Source of the DNA: Streptacidiphilus sp. 4-A2 | GTDB lineage: Bacteria; Actinomycetota; Actinomycetes; Streptomycetales; Streptomycetaceae | NCBI GenBank assembly: GCA_014284505.1 | Contig: JAAFYY010000001.1 | Coordinates: 5,084,001 to 5,148,000, forward strand | Length of the DNA: 64,000 bases | Direction: 5' to 3' | In this document: positions 1 to 10,344 of the stretch, in pieces | How the letters are laid out: the number at the start of each line of letters is the position of its first letter | Numbering within the stretch: the first letter of the stretch is position 1 | The notes under the pieces: model-generated | Database searches by the model: none | The model's input: the letters and a program-made list of their open reading frames with translations, nothing else | What the model was told of the DNA's origin: nothing | Translations under genes and position numbers: made by a program

Positions 1-649
1 CGTTGCAGCTCCCGGGCCCGGTTGGGGCCGAGCAGCGCCGCGGCGGCGCGCTTGTCCAGCTCGACCACCAGTGCGGCCGCCCACGGCATGAGCAGCAGCA
101 GCGCTGCCCCGCCCACGGTCAGCTCGACATCCCAACTCCCCTGCCACAGCTGCACCCTGGTGGCCGCCGGGAAGATCCAGGCCCAGCCGAAGACGGAGAC
201 GGCGAGCAGCCCGGCGGTCCAGCCGATGAGCACGCCGACCGCGCACAGCGACACCAGCGGCGCGGCCAGCAGGTGGTAGCCGAACTGCCGCCAGGTGGAC
301 TCCGAGCGCAGCCAGGTCAGGGTGCCCACGCCGAACCAGCGCCCCTCGCGCTCCGGCGCGGGGGTATCTCCAGGTCCAGCAGGACCCGGAAGCGGTCCCG
401 TTGCAGCCAGGTGAGCGGCCGCTGGGCCAGCAGCAGCGCCACCAGCAGTGCGGTCCCGCTCCAGCCGAAGAGGTCGTCCGGGAGCAGCACCGCCACCAGC
501 GGCCCCGGCAGGGCCAGCGGTACCCCGGCCGCGCCGAAGGCCGTGTCCCGCCACCCGCGGCGGGTGAACGGGGCCCACAGCAGGCGAAGCACGGCCCACC
601 CGGGGGATGCCTGCGGCGCGCTGCCCGGGTCCGCACTGATCGTTGCCAT
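1..649 (-). CDS. Sensor histidine kinase, N-terminal membrane sensor part (runs off the window)
   Basis: Only the N-terminus is present; the kinase core would lie beyond position 1. The start codon at 649 begins MATISADPG. It is followed by several hydrophobic segments (GVPLALPGPLVAVLLPDD, the LLVALLLAQRP stretch, then HLLAAPLVSLCAVGVLIGW, VFGWAWIFPAA and AALLLLMPWAAALVVELDKRAAA). The conserved L-D-L-E-I-P and W-x-Q-F-G-Y-H-L-L features resemble the putative sensor domain found at the N-terminus of Streptomyces NarL-type two-component kinases. A frameshift at about 360-366, in a C run after the L-E-I-P motif, splits the frame; restoring one base joins both parts. The hydrophobic pattern is seen directly. 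The kinase assignment is inferred from the domain family because no H-box or ATPase domain is in view. It could instead be a stand-alone sensor-domain membrane protein. Confidence 0.6.
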
Positions 650-849
650 GCGGCAGAGCCTAAGTCCCATGATCAGCACGCACCATGAACCCTGATTCCA
701 CCTAAGGGTGGACCTGGCACCACCCCCGTTTCGGATTCGCGCACTACCGACTCCGGGCCGGATTCCCGGCAGGCTCTTCACCGGGCCCGAAAGCCGGGCC
801 GCACAGGGGGGAACACCGATAACTCGACGATCGACCTGGACCTGCCGGG

Positions 850-1218
850 GTGCGCGCTGCTGACTCGCCCTGGTCGCTGTGTTTCGCCCGGGAACCCGGG
901 GGCGGGTGGCCCTGGAGGTCTACAACAACGGTCTGCTGCTGGATGTCCGGTCGCCAGGCCGCTGGCGGCGGACGTGCTGCGCGGGCCCGGCGTGCGAGAG
1001 CGACGGACGGGCGACGGTGCTGGCCTGGGGCATCTGCCACCGGACGGGCTGCCGCCCTCGGTGTGGTTCAGCCAGCGGCACCGGCAGCCGCAGGCGGCCG
1101 AAGCGGTCGGCGCCGCCGGGGAGTTGGTTCGCGCTGACGGGGGCAGCTACGACCACGTCCTGGTGCGCGCCGGACGGCCGGAGCGAGCGGCTGCGGTCCG
1201 CGCGGGTGGTCGCGATGA
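850..1218 (+). CDS. Hypothetical protein, frameshifted
   Basis: I do not recognise a function. Joining reading frames gives a plausible small protein containing REPGGRVALEVYNNGLLLDV, DVLRGPGVRE, VLAWGHLPPDG and GGSYDHVLVRAGRPERA-like segments. Its stop (1216-1218) overlaps the ATG of the next gene (1215) in an ATGA arrangement, which supports a real, translationally coupled gene. At least two indels (near 895 and 955-1020) must be assumed. The GTG start at 850 is a guess, because the upstream frame is also open and there is no convincing ribosome binding site. No signal peptide or membrane segment is visible. Confidence 0.35.
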
Positions 1219-1709
1219 CCACCACCGTGCTGCTGCCCCGGCCGGTGCGGCCGCCCGCCCGGTCGGCCCGCTCACCGCCGGACGTCCGGGAAGCACCGGG
1301 CGCCCGGAAGCGCCGGGCGTCGCGAGGCGCGGGCCCGGTCCGGGGCCGGCTGCTGCCGCGGGTGCTGGTCGGGCTCGGGCTGGCGCTGCTGCCCTGGCTG
1401 GTGGTGCTCGCCACCACGCTGCCGACCACCGCGACCGCCTGCCACTGGTCACTGGCCTGGGTCGGCCTGGACTGTCTGGAGGCGCTCGGTCTGATCGGCA
1501 CCGGGGTGCTGCTGCGCCGCGGTGATCCGCGCCGCAGCCTGACCGCCGTGGCCACGGCCGTGCTGCTGGTCTGCGACGCCTGGTTCGACACCACCACCTC
1601 GACCCCCGGGCGCCGGCTTCGCTCGGCCCTGGCCATGGCCCTGCTGGTGGAGCTGCCCCTGGCCGGGCTCTGCCTGCGGCTGGCACTGCGCGCCCTGCCG
1701 CGCGGATAA
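1215..1709 (+). CDS. Small multi-pass membrane protein of unknown function
   Basis: A 164-residue protein beginning MTTTVLLPRP. After a basic, low-complexity N-terminal third it has about four membrane spans: LPRVLVGLGLALLPWLVVLATTL, a segment around WSLAWVGLDCLEALGLIGTGVLL, LTAVATAVLLVCDAWFD and ALAMALLVELPLAGLCLRLAL. The W-V-G-L-D-x-L-E-A motif and the R-R-G-D-P-R loop are, from memory, seen in a conserved Streptomyces membrane-protein family without known function. The start overlaps the preceding stop by an ATGA. It converges on glyS, with a strong hairpin between them. No catalytic motif is visible. Confidence 0.6.
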   Translation: MTTTVLLPRPVRPPARSARSPPDVREAPGARKRRASRGAGPVRGRLLPRVLVGLGLALLPWLVVLATTLPTTATACHWSLAWVGLDCLEALGLIGTGVLLRRGDPRRSLTAVATAVLLVCDAWFDTTTSTPGRRLRSALAMALLVELPLAGLCLRLALRALPRG

Positions 1710-1767
1710 CCGCCCGGGCGCGCCGCCGACAGGCAGGACACCGCCGGAGAAAGCCGCCGGAAAAACA

Positions 1768-1809
1768 CCGCCGCCCGGCGCGTCCTGTACGGGACGCGCC
1801 GGGCGGCGG
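1768..1809. terminator. Bidirectional hairpin terminator between convergent genes
   Basis: An 18-bp perfect GC-rich inverted repeat (arms 1768-1785 and 1792-1809) with a 6-base loop lies between the ends of the membrane-protein gene and glyS. No U-run follows, as is common for actinobacterial terminators. Confidence 0.75.
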
Positions 1810-1826
1810 CGTTGGCGTGGCGGGGT

Positions 1827-3210
1827 TCAGCAGCCCAGCAGCTTGCCGGCCAGGAAGCCCTCGACCTGGTCCAGCGAGATCCGCTGCTGCTCCATGGTGT
1901 CGCGCTCGCGCACGGTGACCGCGTTGTCGTCGAGCGTGTCGAAGTCGACGGTGATGCAGAACGGCGTGCCGATCTCGTCCTGGCGGCGGTAGCGGCGGCC
2001 GATCGCGCCGCGTCGTCGAACTCGACGTTCCAGTGCTTGCGCAGGTCCGCGGCCAGGCCGCGGGCCTTCGGCGACAGGGCGGCGTTGGGACAGCGGCAGC
2101 ACCGCGACCTTCACCGGGGCGAGCCGCGGGTCGAGCCGCATGACCACGCGCTTCTCCATCACGCCCTTGGCGTTGGGAGCCTCGTCCTCGCGGTAGGCGT
2201 CCAGCATGAAGGCCAGCATGGCGCGGTTGATGCCGGCCGCGGGCTCGATCACATACGGGAACCAGCGCTCGCCCGACTCCTGGTCGAAGTACTTGAGGTC
2301 CTGGCCGGAGTGCTCCGAGTGCTGGGTGAGGTCGTAGTCGGTGCGGTTGGCCACACCTTCGAGCTCACCGAACTCGTTGCCGCCGAACTGGAAGCGGTAC
2401 TCGATGTCGACCGTGCGCTTGGAGTAGTGCGACAGCTTCTCCTTGGCGTGCTCGTAGAAGCGCATGTTCTCCTCGCGCAGCCCGAGGTCGCGGTACCAGT
2501 TCCAGCGCTCCTGCAGCCAGTAGTCGAACCAGGTCTCGTCCTCGCCGGGCTTGACGAAGAACTCCATCTCCATCTGCTCGAACTCGCGGGTGCGGAAGAT
2601 GAAGTTGCCGGGCGTGATCTCGTTGCGGAAGCTCTTGCCGGTCTGGCGATGCCGAACGGCGGCTTCTTCCGCGAGGTCTGCTGCACCGCGGCAAAGTTGA
2701 CGAAGATGCCCTGGGCGGTCTCCGGGCGCAGGTAGGCCCGGCCGGCCGGGTCGCCCGCGTTGAAGGCGCCGAGGTGGGTTTCGAGCATCCCGGACATCGG
2801 CTTGGGCTCGGTGAAGCCGCCCTTGTTGCCGCAGTTGGGGCAGTTGATGTCGGCCAGGCCGTTGGCGGGAACGTGGCCGTGCTTGGCCTCGTACGCCTCC
2901 TCCAGGTGGTCGCGCGGTAGCGCTTGTGGCAGGAGGTGCACTCGGTCAGCGGGTCGCTGAAGGTGGCGACGTGGCCGCTGGCCTCCCACACCTCACGGGC
3001 CAGGATCACCGAGGAGTCGAGGCCGACGACGTCCTCACGGCCGATGACCATATTGCGCCACCACTGCCGCTTGATGTTCTCCTTGAGCTCGACACCCAGC
3101 GGACCGTAGTCCCAGGCGGCCTTCTGGCCGCCGTAGATCTCGCTGCAGGGATAAACGAAGCCACGGCGCTTGCTCAGGCTGACGATGGTGTCGATCTTGT
3201 CGGCGGCCAC
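1827..3210 (-). CDS. glyS: Glycyl-tRNA synthetase (homodimeric class II), with several indels
   Basis: Charges tRNA-Gly with glycine in the cytoplasm. Recognised from [20 protein letters not shown], the [20 protein letters not shown] motif, [10 protein letters not shown], the zinc-type cysteine pairs CTSCHKRY and INCPNCG, the class II segment [12 protein letters not shown], and the C-terminal [15 protein letters not shown] anticodon-binding region. The 1384-bp span restores to about 462 codons, the usual family length, after fixing indels near 2918, 2655, 2088 and 2013. The GTG at 3210 (VAADKID) matches family starts; an upstream ATG at 3255 is in frame and possible. Since the gene is essential and each break resumes in correct family sequence, I take the frameshifts as sequencing errors. 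It is transcribed away from zur. Confidence 0.9.
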
Positions 3211-3557
3211 AGTGCTCTCTTCAGTACGACGAATGCGGTCAGTGATGGATTTCATTGCACGCGGGACCCCGCGCCGACGCTGAGTCGGCGGCGGGACCGA
3301 ATAATTCAGGTTACCGGCCCTGGCCGCCGAGGCTTCAATTCGTTTCGGACGTGAACCCGACAGGAGCCCCGGACAGCAGCCCGGCGCGGTGCCCGGCCGG
3401 GCCCGTATTTGACAACGGTTTCCATTTCGCACACGATGGGAGTGCCCGGGACTGCGTCCGCGCCCGCGCCCGTCGCCCCCGCGGAAGCCTCCGGACTGGC
3501 ACAATGGCGGCCTAGACAGCCAGTCCGAAGCCCTTCGAGACCTTAGAGGAGATTCCG
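3211..3557. promoter_or_regulatory. Divergent glyS-zur intergenic region
   Basis: About 350 bases without a credible gene separate glyS (minus) from zur (plus). It holds a TTGACA-like -35 at 3409-3414 with CACGAT 17 bases later (3432-3437), overlapped by a Zur-like palindrome. From memory of Streptomyces coelicolor, zinc-uptake genes lie between glyS and zur; none is present here. Confidence 0.5.
3410..3424 (+). promoter_or_regulatory. Zur-box-like operator upstream of zur
   Basis: The 15-mer TGACAACGGTTTCCA is an imperfect 7-1-7 palindrome (5 of 7 positions paired) resembling the actinobacterial Zur box TGaaAACgaTTTTCA. It overlaps the putative -35 element, a position expected for repression. 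It precedes the zur gene by about 130 bases, suggesting autoregulation. The match is judged by eye. Confidence 0.5.
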
Positions 3558-3991
3558 GTGACGCCGCCCGCGAACCCGTCCTCCCCGCGCGGTCGACCAA
3601 ACAGCGCACCGCTGTCGCCTCGCTGCTGGCGGAGGTGGACGACTTCCGCAGTGCCCAGGAGCTGCACGACCTGCTCAAGCACCGTGGCGACTCGGTCGGC
3701 CTGACCACCGTCTACCGCACCCTCCAGTCGCTCGCCGACGCCGGCGAGATCGACGTGCTGCGCACCGACGAGGGCGAGGCGGTCTACCGGCGGTGCAGCA
3801 GCGGGCACCACCACCACCTGGTGTGCCGCCGCTGCGGGCGCACGGTGGAGGTGGAGGGCCCGGCGGTGGAGCGCTGGGCCGAGGGCATCGCCAGCGAGCA
3901 CGGCTTCGTGGACATCGCGCACACCCTGGAGATCTTCGGCACCTGCGCCGACTGCGCGGCGCAGGCGGCGGAGCAGGAGCAGCTGCCCTGA
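3558..3991 (+). CDS. zur: Zinc uptake regulator Zur (Fur family)
   Basis: A DNA-binding repressor that uses zinc as co-repressor. The winged-helix region reads [53 protein letters not shown]. The metal-binding region reads [26 protein letters not shown], with C-x2-C at VCRRCG and a second C-x2-C at GTCADC forming the structural zinc site, plus the H-H-H-H sensory cluster. The GTG start at 3558 follows AGAGGAG at a good distance. One base is missing just after the start, so the first ~25 codons lie in another frame; the restored length is about 144 residues, normal for Zur. A Zur-like site lies upstream. No adjacent znuABC is present. It converges on uppS. Confidence 0.88.
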
Positions 3992-4021
3992 CGCCCGCGC
4001 GCGGCGGCGAGGGTGTGCCCC

Positions 4022-4042
4022 GCGGATCCCTGCCGGATCCGC
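4022..4042. terminator. Hairpin between convergent zur and uppS
   Basis: An 8-bp perfect inverted repeat (GCGGATCC / GGATCCGC, 5-base loop) in the 85-base gap between the zur stop and the uppS stop. It is immediately followed by imperfect 12-bp repeats that run into the uppS 3-prime end. Confidence 0.55.
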
Positions 4043-4076
4043 AGGTCACGCCTTGGAGCACCAGCTGGTGGACCAG

Positions 4077-4914
4077 CTAGTGGACCAGCTGCTCCGGCAC
4101 GGTCGGGTCATTGGGCTGCGCCCCGCCGTAGCGGCGGTCCCGGGAGGCGTACTGCTCGCAGGCGCGCCACAGGTCGCGGCGGTCGAAGTCGGGCCACAGC
4201 ACGTCCTGGAACACCAGCTCCGCGTAGGCCGACTGCCAGAGCAGGAAGTTCGAGGTCGCTGCTCGCCACTGGGGCGACGAACAGGTCCACGTCGGGCATG
4301 TCCCGGTGGTACATGTACTTGGCCAGGGTCTTCTCGTTGACCTTCTTCGGGTCGAGCCGGCCGGCCGCGACATCGGCCGCGAGCGCCGCCGCGGCGTCCG
4401 CGATCTCGGCCCGGCCGCCGTAGTTGACGCACATGTACAGCGTCATCGCGTCGTTGTCGCGGGTCAGCTCCTCGGCCACCTGGAGCTCCTGGACCACGCT
4501 CTTCCACAGCCTGGGCATCCGCCCGGCCCAGCGGATCCGGATGCCCATCTCGTGCATCTCGTCCCGGCGGCGGTGGATGACGTCGCGGTTGAAGTTCATC
4601 AGGAAGCGCACCTCGTCGGGCGAGCGCTTCCAGTTCTCGGTGGAGAAGGCGTACAGGGAGAGGTTCTTCACCCCGAGTTCCAGGCAGCCCTTGAGGACGT
4701 CCAGGACCACACCCTCGCCGACCTTGTGGCCCTCGGTGCGCGGCAGACCGCGCTCCTTGGCCCAGCGGCCGTTGCCGTCCATCACGATCGCCACATGCTG
4801 GGGAACCAGCTCGGCCGGGATCGCGGGCGGACGCGCGCCGCTGGGGTGAAGGGACGGCGGCAGGTACTCCCGCTGCTTGGCGCCCCCGAACAGTCCACGT
4901 CGTGCAGTTGCCAT
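4077..4914 (-). CDS. uppS: Isoprenyl (undecaprenyl-type) diphosphate synthase
   Basis: A cis-prenyltransferase that extends allylic diphosphates with isopentenyl diphosphate to make the polyprenyl lipid carrier for cell-wall synthesis. The signature [20 protein letters not shown] (catalytic Asp in MDGNGRW) is near residue 40, followed by [21 protein letters not shown] and VNYGGRAEI. The C-terminal dimer/substrate region reads [23 protein letters not shown]. The start ATG at 4914 (MATARRGLF) is followed by an uninterrupted frame to about 4280. An indel cluster at 4265-4285, inside the D-L-F-V-R-S-S-G-E-Q-R-x-S-N-F motif, then shifts frame. The corrected length of ~279 residues fits the family. 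It lies downstream of recO on the same strand, probably in one operon. Confidence 0.92.
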
Positions 4915-4981
4915 GAGCCTTCAGTTCTCCACTCGGTCCACTCGGCCGGCCCGCGCCGGCCCGAGGTGCGTCGCCCGCCCG

Positions 4982-5727
4982 CTAACGGTCCACGTACTTC
5001 AGCGAGCGCAGGCCCCGCTCCAGGTGCCACTGGACGTACGCCGCGACCAGGCCGCTGCCCTCACGGCAGTGGCGCGGCTCACAGGCGTCCGCCGACTCCC
5101 AGTCGCCGGAGAGCAGTGCTCCCAGCAACTCCATCGTCTCAGGGAGGGTACGACACTGCCGGGTACCCGGCAGTCGTGGCAGAGTACCCCGCCGGTCTGC
5201 ACCGAGAAGAAACGGTTGGGACCGGGCAGCCCGCACTTGGCGCAGTCGTCGAAGCTGGGCGCGTAGCCGTTGACCGACAGCGACCGCAGCAGGAAGGCGT
5301 CCAGTACCAGCGGCGGCGCGTGTCCCCCGGCCGCGAGCGTCCGCAGCGCGCCGACCAGCAGCAGGTACTGCTGGACCGCGGGCTCGCCCTCGTTCTCGGT
5401 GAAGCGCTCGGCGGTCTCCAGCATCGCGGTGCCCGCGGTGTAGCCGGCGTAGTCGGCCACTATCCGGGCGCCGAACGGGGCGATCGTCTCGACCTGGGTG
5501 CACAGCGCCAGATGGCGGCTGACCAGTTCCTCGCCCCGGGAGAAGAACTGCACGTCGACATGGGAGAACGGCTCCAGCCGCGCGCCGAACTTGGACTTGG
5601 TGCGGCGTACCCCGCGGGCGACGGCACGGACCCGTCCGTGCTGGCGGGTGAGCAGGGTGATGATGCGGTCCGCCTCACCCAGCTTCTGGGTGCGCAGCAC
5701 CACAGCGTCGTCGCGGAAGAGGGCCAT
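4982..5727 (-). CDS. recO: DNA repair protein RecO
   Basis: A recombination mediator that, with RecR, loads RecA onto SSB-coated gaps. The N-terminal OB-fold reads [42 protein letters not shown]. The middle helical part carries the C-x2-C...C-x2-C zinc motif (FDDCAKCG ... GVLCHDC). One indel near 5150-5165 moves the last ~55 residues ([16 protein letters not shown]...LRSLKYVDR) into another frame. The restored length of ~248 residues is typical. The ATG at 5727 is the only good start. It sits between a TerB-like gene and uppS, an order I recall as standard in Streptomyces. Confidence 0.9.
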
Positions 5728-5789
5728 GCCGCCATTGTCGCGCACCGCGCGGGGCAGCGGGGACATCGGGGCAGCGGGGACAGCAGGGC

Positions 5790-6452
5790 CTAGGAGTGCG
5801 GCTGGCGGGTGGCCGCGGTCAGGGTCGCGTCGATCCGGGCGGCGGAGAGCCCCATGCAGCTGCCGGCCGTGCGCAGCATCTCCCGCTCGGCGGGGCGGTA
5901 GGAGCCGTCGGCCAGCGCGATGCAGGCGCCCTGGAGCAGCAGGTGCTCCAGCCCGGGCACGGACAGGTGCGGCACCAGCGGCTCCAGCGCGGTGTGCAGT
6001 TCCACGGCCAGGCCGCTGCCGCAGCCGTACAGCCCGGAGAGCTCCTGGTCGCCCTCGCGCAGGGCCGCCAGCGCGGCCAGCACCTCCGTCTCGTCCAGGG
6101 CATACCCGGCCTCGCGCAGCACCGAGACCGCGGCGTCGCGGGTGGCCCGGCCGCCGGTGCCGCCGGCCGCCAGCACCGCGAGCACGATGGTGTACTGCGC
6201 GGTGCGCAGCATGGACAGCAGATTCCCGGAGGTCGGCCGCTCCAGCGCGTCCAGGCCGTAGCGGGCGGAGCAGGAGGTGCACTGGAGGGAGCTCCCGGCG
6301 TCGCCCAGTGGCAGCAGCGGCAGTGCCAGCAGCCGCAGCCATCGTCGTCCGCGCTGCCTGCGGTAGTTGCGGTCGCCGCCGCAGCCCGGGCAGAAGAACT
6401 CGCCCAGCACGTCGGTGCGCCATCGGGCGCTGACACCCACCAACTGCGTCAT
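5790..6452 (-). CDS. TerB-family protein with N-terminal zinc ribbon
   Basis: An intact 220-residue protein. The first ~75 residues carry two Cys pairs ([13 protein letters not shown] and [11 protein letters not shown]) forming a probable zinc ribbon around a hydrophobic stretch ([12 protein letters not shown]). The rest is an all-helical TerB-like domain with repeated acidic patches ([38 protein letters not shown]). TerB domains bind metal and occur in tellurite and stress modules. The family is recognised, but a specific function is unknown and tellurite resistance should not be assumed. It lies just upstream of recO on the same strand and may be co-transcribed. Confidence 0.75.
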   Translation of the reverse strand: MTQLVGVSARWRTDVLGEFFCPGCGGDRNYRRQRGRRWLRLLALPLLPLGDAGSSLQCTSCSARYGLDALERPTSGNLLSMLRTAQYTIVLAVLAAGGTGGRATRDAAVSVLREAGYALDETEVLAALAALREGDQELSGLYGCGSGLAVELHTALEPLVPHLSVPGLEHLLLQGACIALADGSYRPAEREMLRTAGSCMGLSAARIDATLTAATRQPHS

Positions 6453-6579
6453 GGCGCGACTCCCCTGCCTGCCACACCGACCCCGCTGCCGGTTGTCCCG
6501 ATGCTGTCACGACCTTGACGCCCTGTCAGTACCCCGAGCGGCCAGCGGGTCCGGAAATTGTGGCGGAAAACACACTGGC

Positions 6580-6599
6580 CCCCCGCTGAACAGCGGGGA
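6580..6599 (-). terminator. Hairpin downstream of leuA
   Basis: An 8-bp inverted repeat (CCCCGCTG / CAGCGGGG) about 45 bases beyond the leuA stop, in the gap before the TerB-like gene. It is probably the leuA terminator; no U-run is seen. Confidence 0.5.
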
Positions 6600-6644
6600 G
6601 CCGGTGCGGGGCCGAATCGGGGCCGGAAGGATGAACTGCGGGTG

Positions 6645-8549
<1,905 letters not shown>

Positions 8550-8568
<19 letters not shown>

Positions 8569-8597
8569 CAGCTAAGAAGAAGCAGCCCGATGCGCAT
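8550..8597 (-). CDS. leuL: leuA leader peptide (15 residues, four consecutive Leu)
   Basis: The ORF encodes MRIGLLLLSCRGEGL, with four adjacent Leu codons (CTG CTT CTT CTT) including the less common CTT, ending in TAG 117 bases before leuA. An AGGGTG lies ~8 bases before the ATG. A run of Leu codons followed by a stem whose first arm overlaps the leader is the hallmark of ribosome-mediated attenuation. Such leaders are known for Streptomyces leuA. Confidence 0.78.
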
Positions 8598-8735
8598 GAT
8601 GGAGTTCACCCTAACCCAGGGCCGATCGCGACCACAGCTCAAACCCCGGTTTGTTCCACCTGTCGAGACGGTACGGACACGGACCACTCCTTTCGGTGAC
8701 TGACAGGGCATGTGATCTCTGACACTTTGGGCGAT

Positions 8736-9870
8736 ATGACCGTACATCTCCCCGGAGTATCGTCCGTTTTCTGCGGAATCATTCCGCCGCATCTGCTGGA
8801 GCACCTTGCCCACGATGTGGACGCCGCAGTCCGCGAGGCCGCCCGACGCACCCTCACCCACGATGCCCTGCACCGGCAGCAGCGCGCCGGGCGCCGTACC
8901 GCCGTACCCGCGCCCGCGGCCCGGCCGCGCCCCGGAGCCGACCGCGCGCCGCACCGTCCACGACGGCCACCACCAGCACACCCTGCCCGGCCCGGTGGTC
9001 CGCACCGAGGGCTCCGCCCCGGTCGCCGACCAGGCCGTGGACCACGCCTACGACGGCCTCGGCGACACCTTCGCCTTCTACCTCGACGCCTACGGCCGCC
9101 GCTCGGTCGACGGCCGGGGCCTGCCGCTGGACGCCACCGTCCACTACGGCGTGCACTACGACAACGCCTTCTGGAACGGGCGGCAGATGGTCTTCGGCGA
9201 CGGCGACGGCACGCTCTTCCAGGACTTCACCGGGTGCGTCGAGATCATCGGGCACGAGCTCACCCACGGCGTCACCCAGTACAGCGCGAACCTCGACTAC
9301 CAGGGCCAGTCCGGGGCGCTCAACGAGTCGGTCTCCGACGTCTTCGGCTCCCTGGTCAAGCAGTACGCCCTGGGCCAGACCGCCGACCGGGCGGACTGGC
9401 TGATCGGCGCCGGGCTGCTGGCGCCCGGCGTGCAGGGGGTGGCCCTGCGCTCGCTGAAGGCCCCGGGCACCGCCTACCACGACGCCCGGCTCGGCACCGA
9501 CCCCCAGCCCGCGACCATGGCCGGCTACCTGGACACCGAGGCCGACAACGGCGGGGTGCACCTCAACTCCGGCATCCCCAACCACGCCTTCTACCTCGCC
9601 GCCGAAGCCCTCGGCGGCCACGCCTGGGAGCGCGCCGGGCAGATCTGGTACGACGTGCTCACCGGCGGCCGGCTCCCCTCCGACGCCGACTTCGCGGCCT
9701 TCGCCACCGCCACCGCCGACGCCGCCCGGGCCCGCTACGGCCCGGGCGCGGAACTGCGGGCGGTACAGGCGGCCTGGACCACCGTCGGAGTGGGCGCCGG
9801 AGTGGGCGCGGAATCGACGGCCGGGACTTCGGACGCGACAAGAATTAACGCGCCCCTGCGGCCCGCATAG
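8736..9870 (+). CDS. M4-family (thermolysin/protealysin-like) metalloprotease
   Basis: A zinc endopeptidase. The short N-terminal propeptide reads SSVFCGIIPPHLLEHLAHD, the P-P-x-x-L motif typical of protealysin-type precursors rather than long thermolysin propeptides; no classical signal peptide is visible. The catalytic domain has HELTH (zinc ligands plus catalytic Glu), GALNESVSDVFG (third zinc ligand), and GVHLNSGIPNHAFY with the catalytic His. One indel lies between ~8880 and 8940, separating propeptide and catalytic frames; the restored length is ~378 residues. The ATG at 8736 begins MTVHLPG. An emfourin-like inhibitor gene follows after 48 bases. It is divergent from leuA. Protealysins can be cytoplasmic or exported without a signal peptide, so location is uncertain. 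Confidence 0.9.
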
Positions 9871-9918
9871 GGCGCAGGGCCTGTCGCCGCGCACACCCAA
9901 CGGAGCACACTGGACACT

Positions 9919-10188
9919 ATGCGTATCCAGGTCATCCGCGACGGCGGGGTCAGCGGTGTCGAGCGGCGCGCCGCGCTCGACACCGAGGGCCGCCCCGACG
10001 CCCCGCACATCCACGCCCTGGCCCGCGAGGTGCTGAGCTCGGGCACCCGCACCGCCTCCTTCGGCGTGCCGGACGGCTTCCACTACGCCATCACGGTCGA
10101 CGAGCGCGGCACCGTGTACTGCACCGAACCCCAGCTCACCGACGGCCAGCGGGATCTGATCGGGCTGGTGCTGGCACAGGGCCGGTAG
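9919..10188 (+). CDS. Emfourin-like protealysin inhibitor
   Basis: A short, intact 89-residue protein, MRIQVIRDGGVSGVERRAALDT...TASFGVPDGFHYAITVDERGTVYCTEPQLTDGQRDLIGLVLAQG. The R-x-G-G-x-(A/S)-G start and the D-x-F-x-Y-x-I-x-V core match the emfourin family, proteins that bind and inhibit protealysin-like M4 proteases. It lies 48 bases downstream of such a protease on the same strand, the usual genetic pairing. It lacks a signal peptide, so inhibition would be intracellular, protecting the producer. Family assignment is from pattern recognition; inhibition of this particular protease is inferred from linkage. Confidence 0.8.
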   Translation: MRIQVIRDGGVSGVERRAALDTEGRPDAPHIHALAREVLSSGTRTASFGVPDGFHYAITVDERGTVYCTEPQLTDGQRDLIGLVLAQGR

Positions 10189-10344
10189 CCGGGCCGCGGC
10201 AGCCGCGGCCCCCTGGGCCCGCCCCGGCGTCCCGGAACGGACCCCCGCAGAATGATGACCCGCACGGGCTTACTCGTGCAATCAGACGATCACATACTTC
10301 CGGGCCGCCACCGCTGCTCCGGGTCTGGAAGGATGTACAGCGGT

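Noticed and set aside
4070-4100. Regulatory repeat at the uppS 3-prime end
   Set aside because: Three imperfect 12-mers (GACCAGCT-type) partly within the last uppS codons; too short and degenerate to interpret.
5790-6452. Tellurite-resistance determinant
   Set aside because: TerB domains are common in housekeeping contexts and no other ter genes are nearby, so a resistance claim is unsupported.
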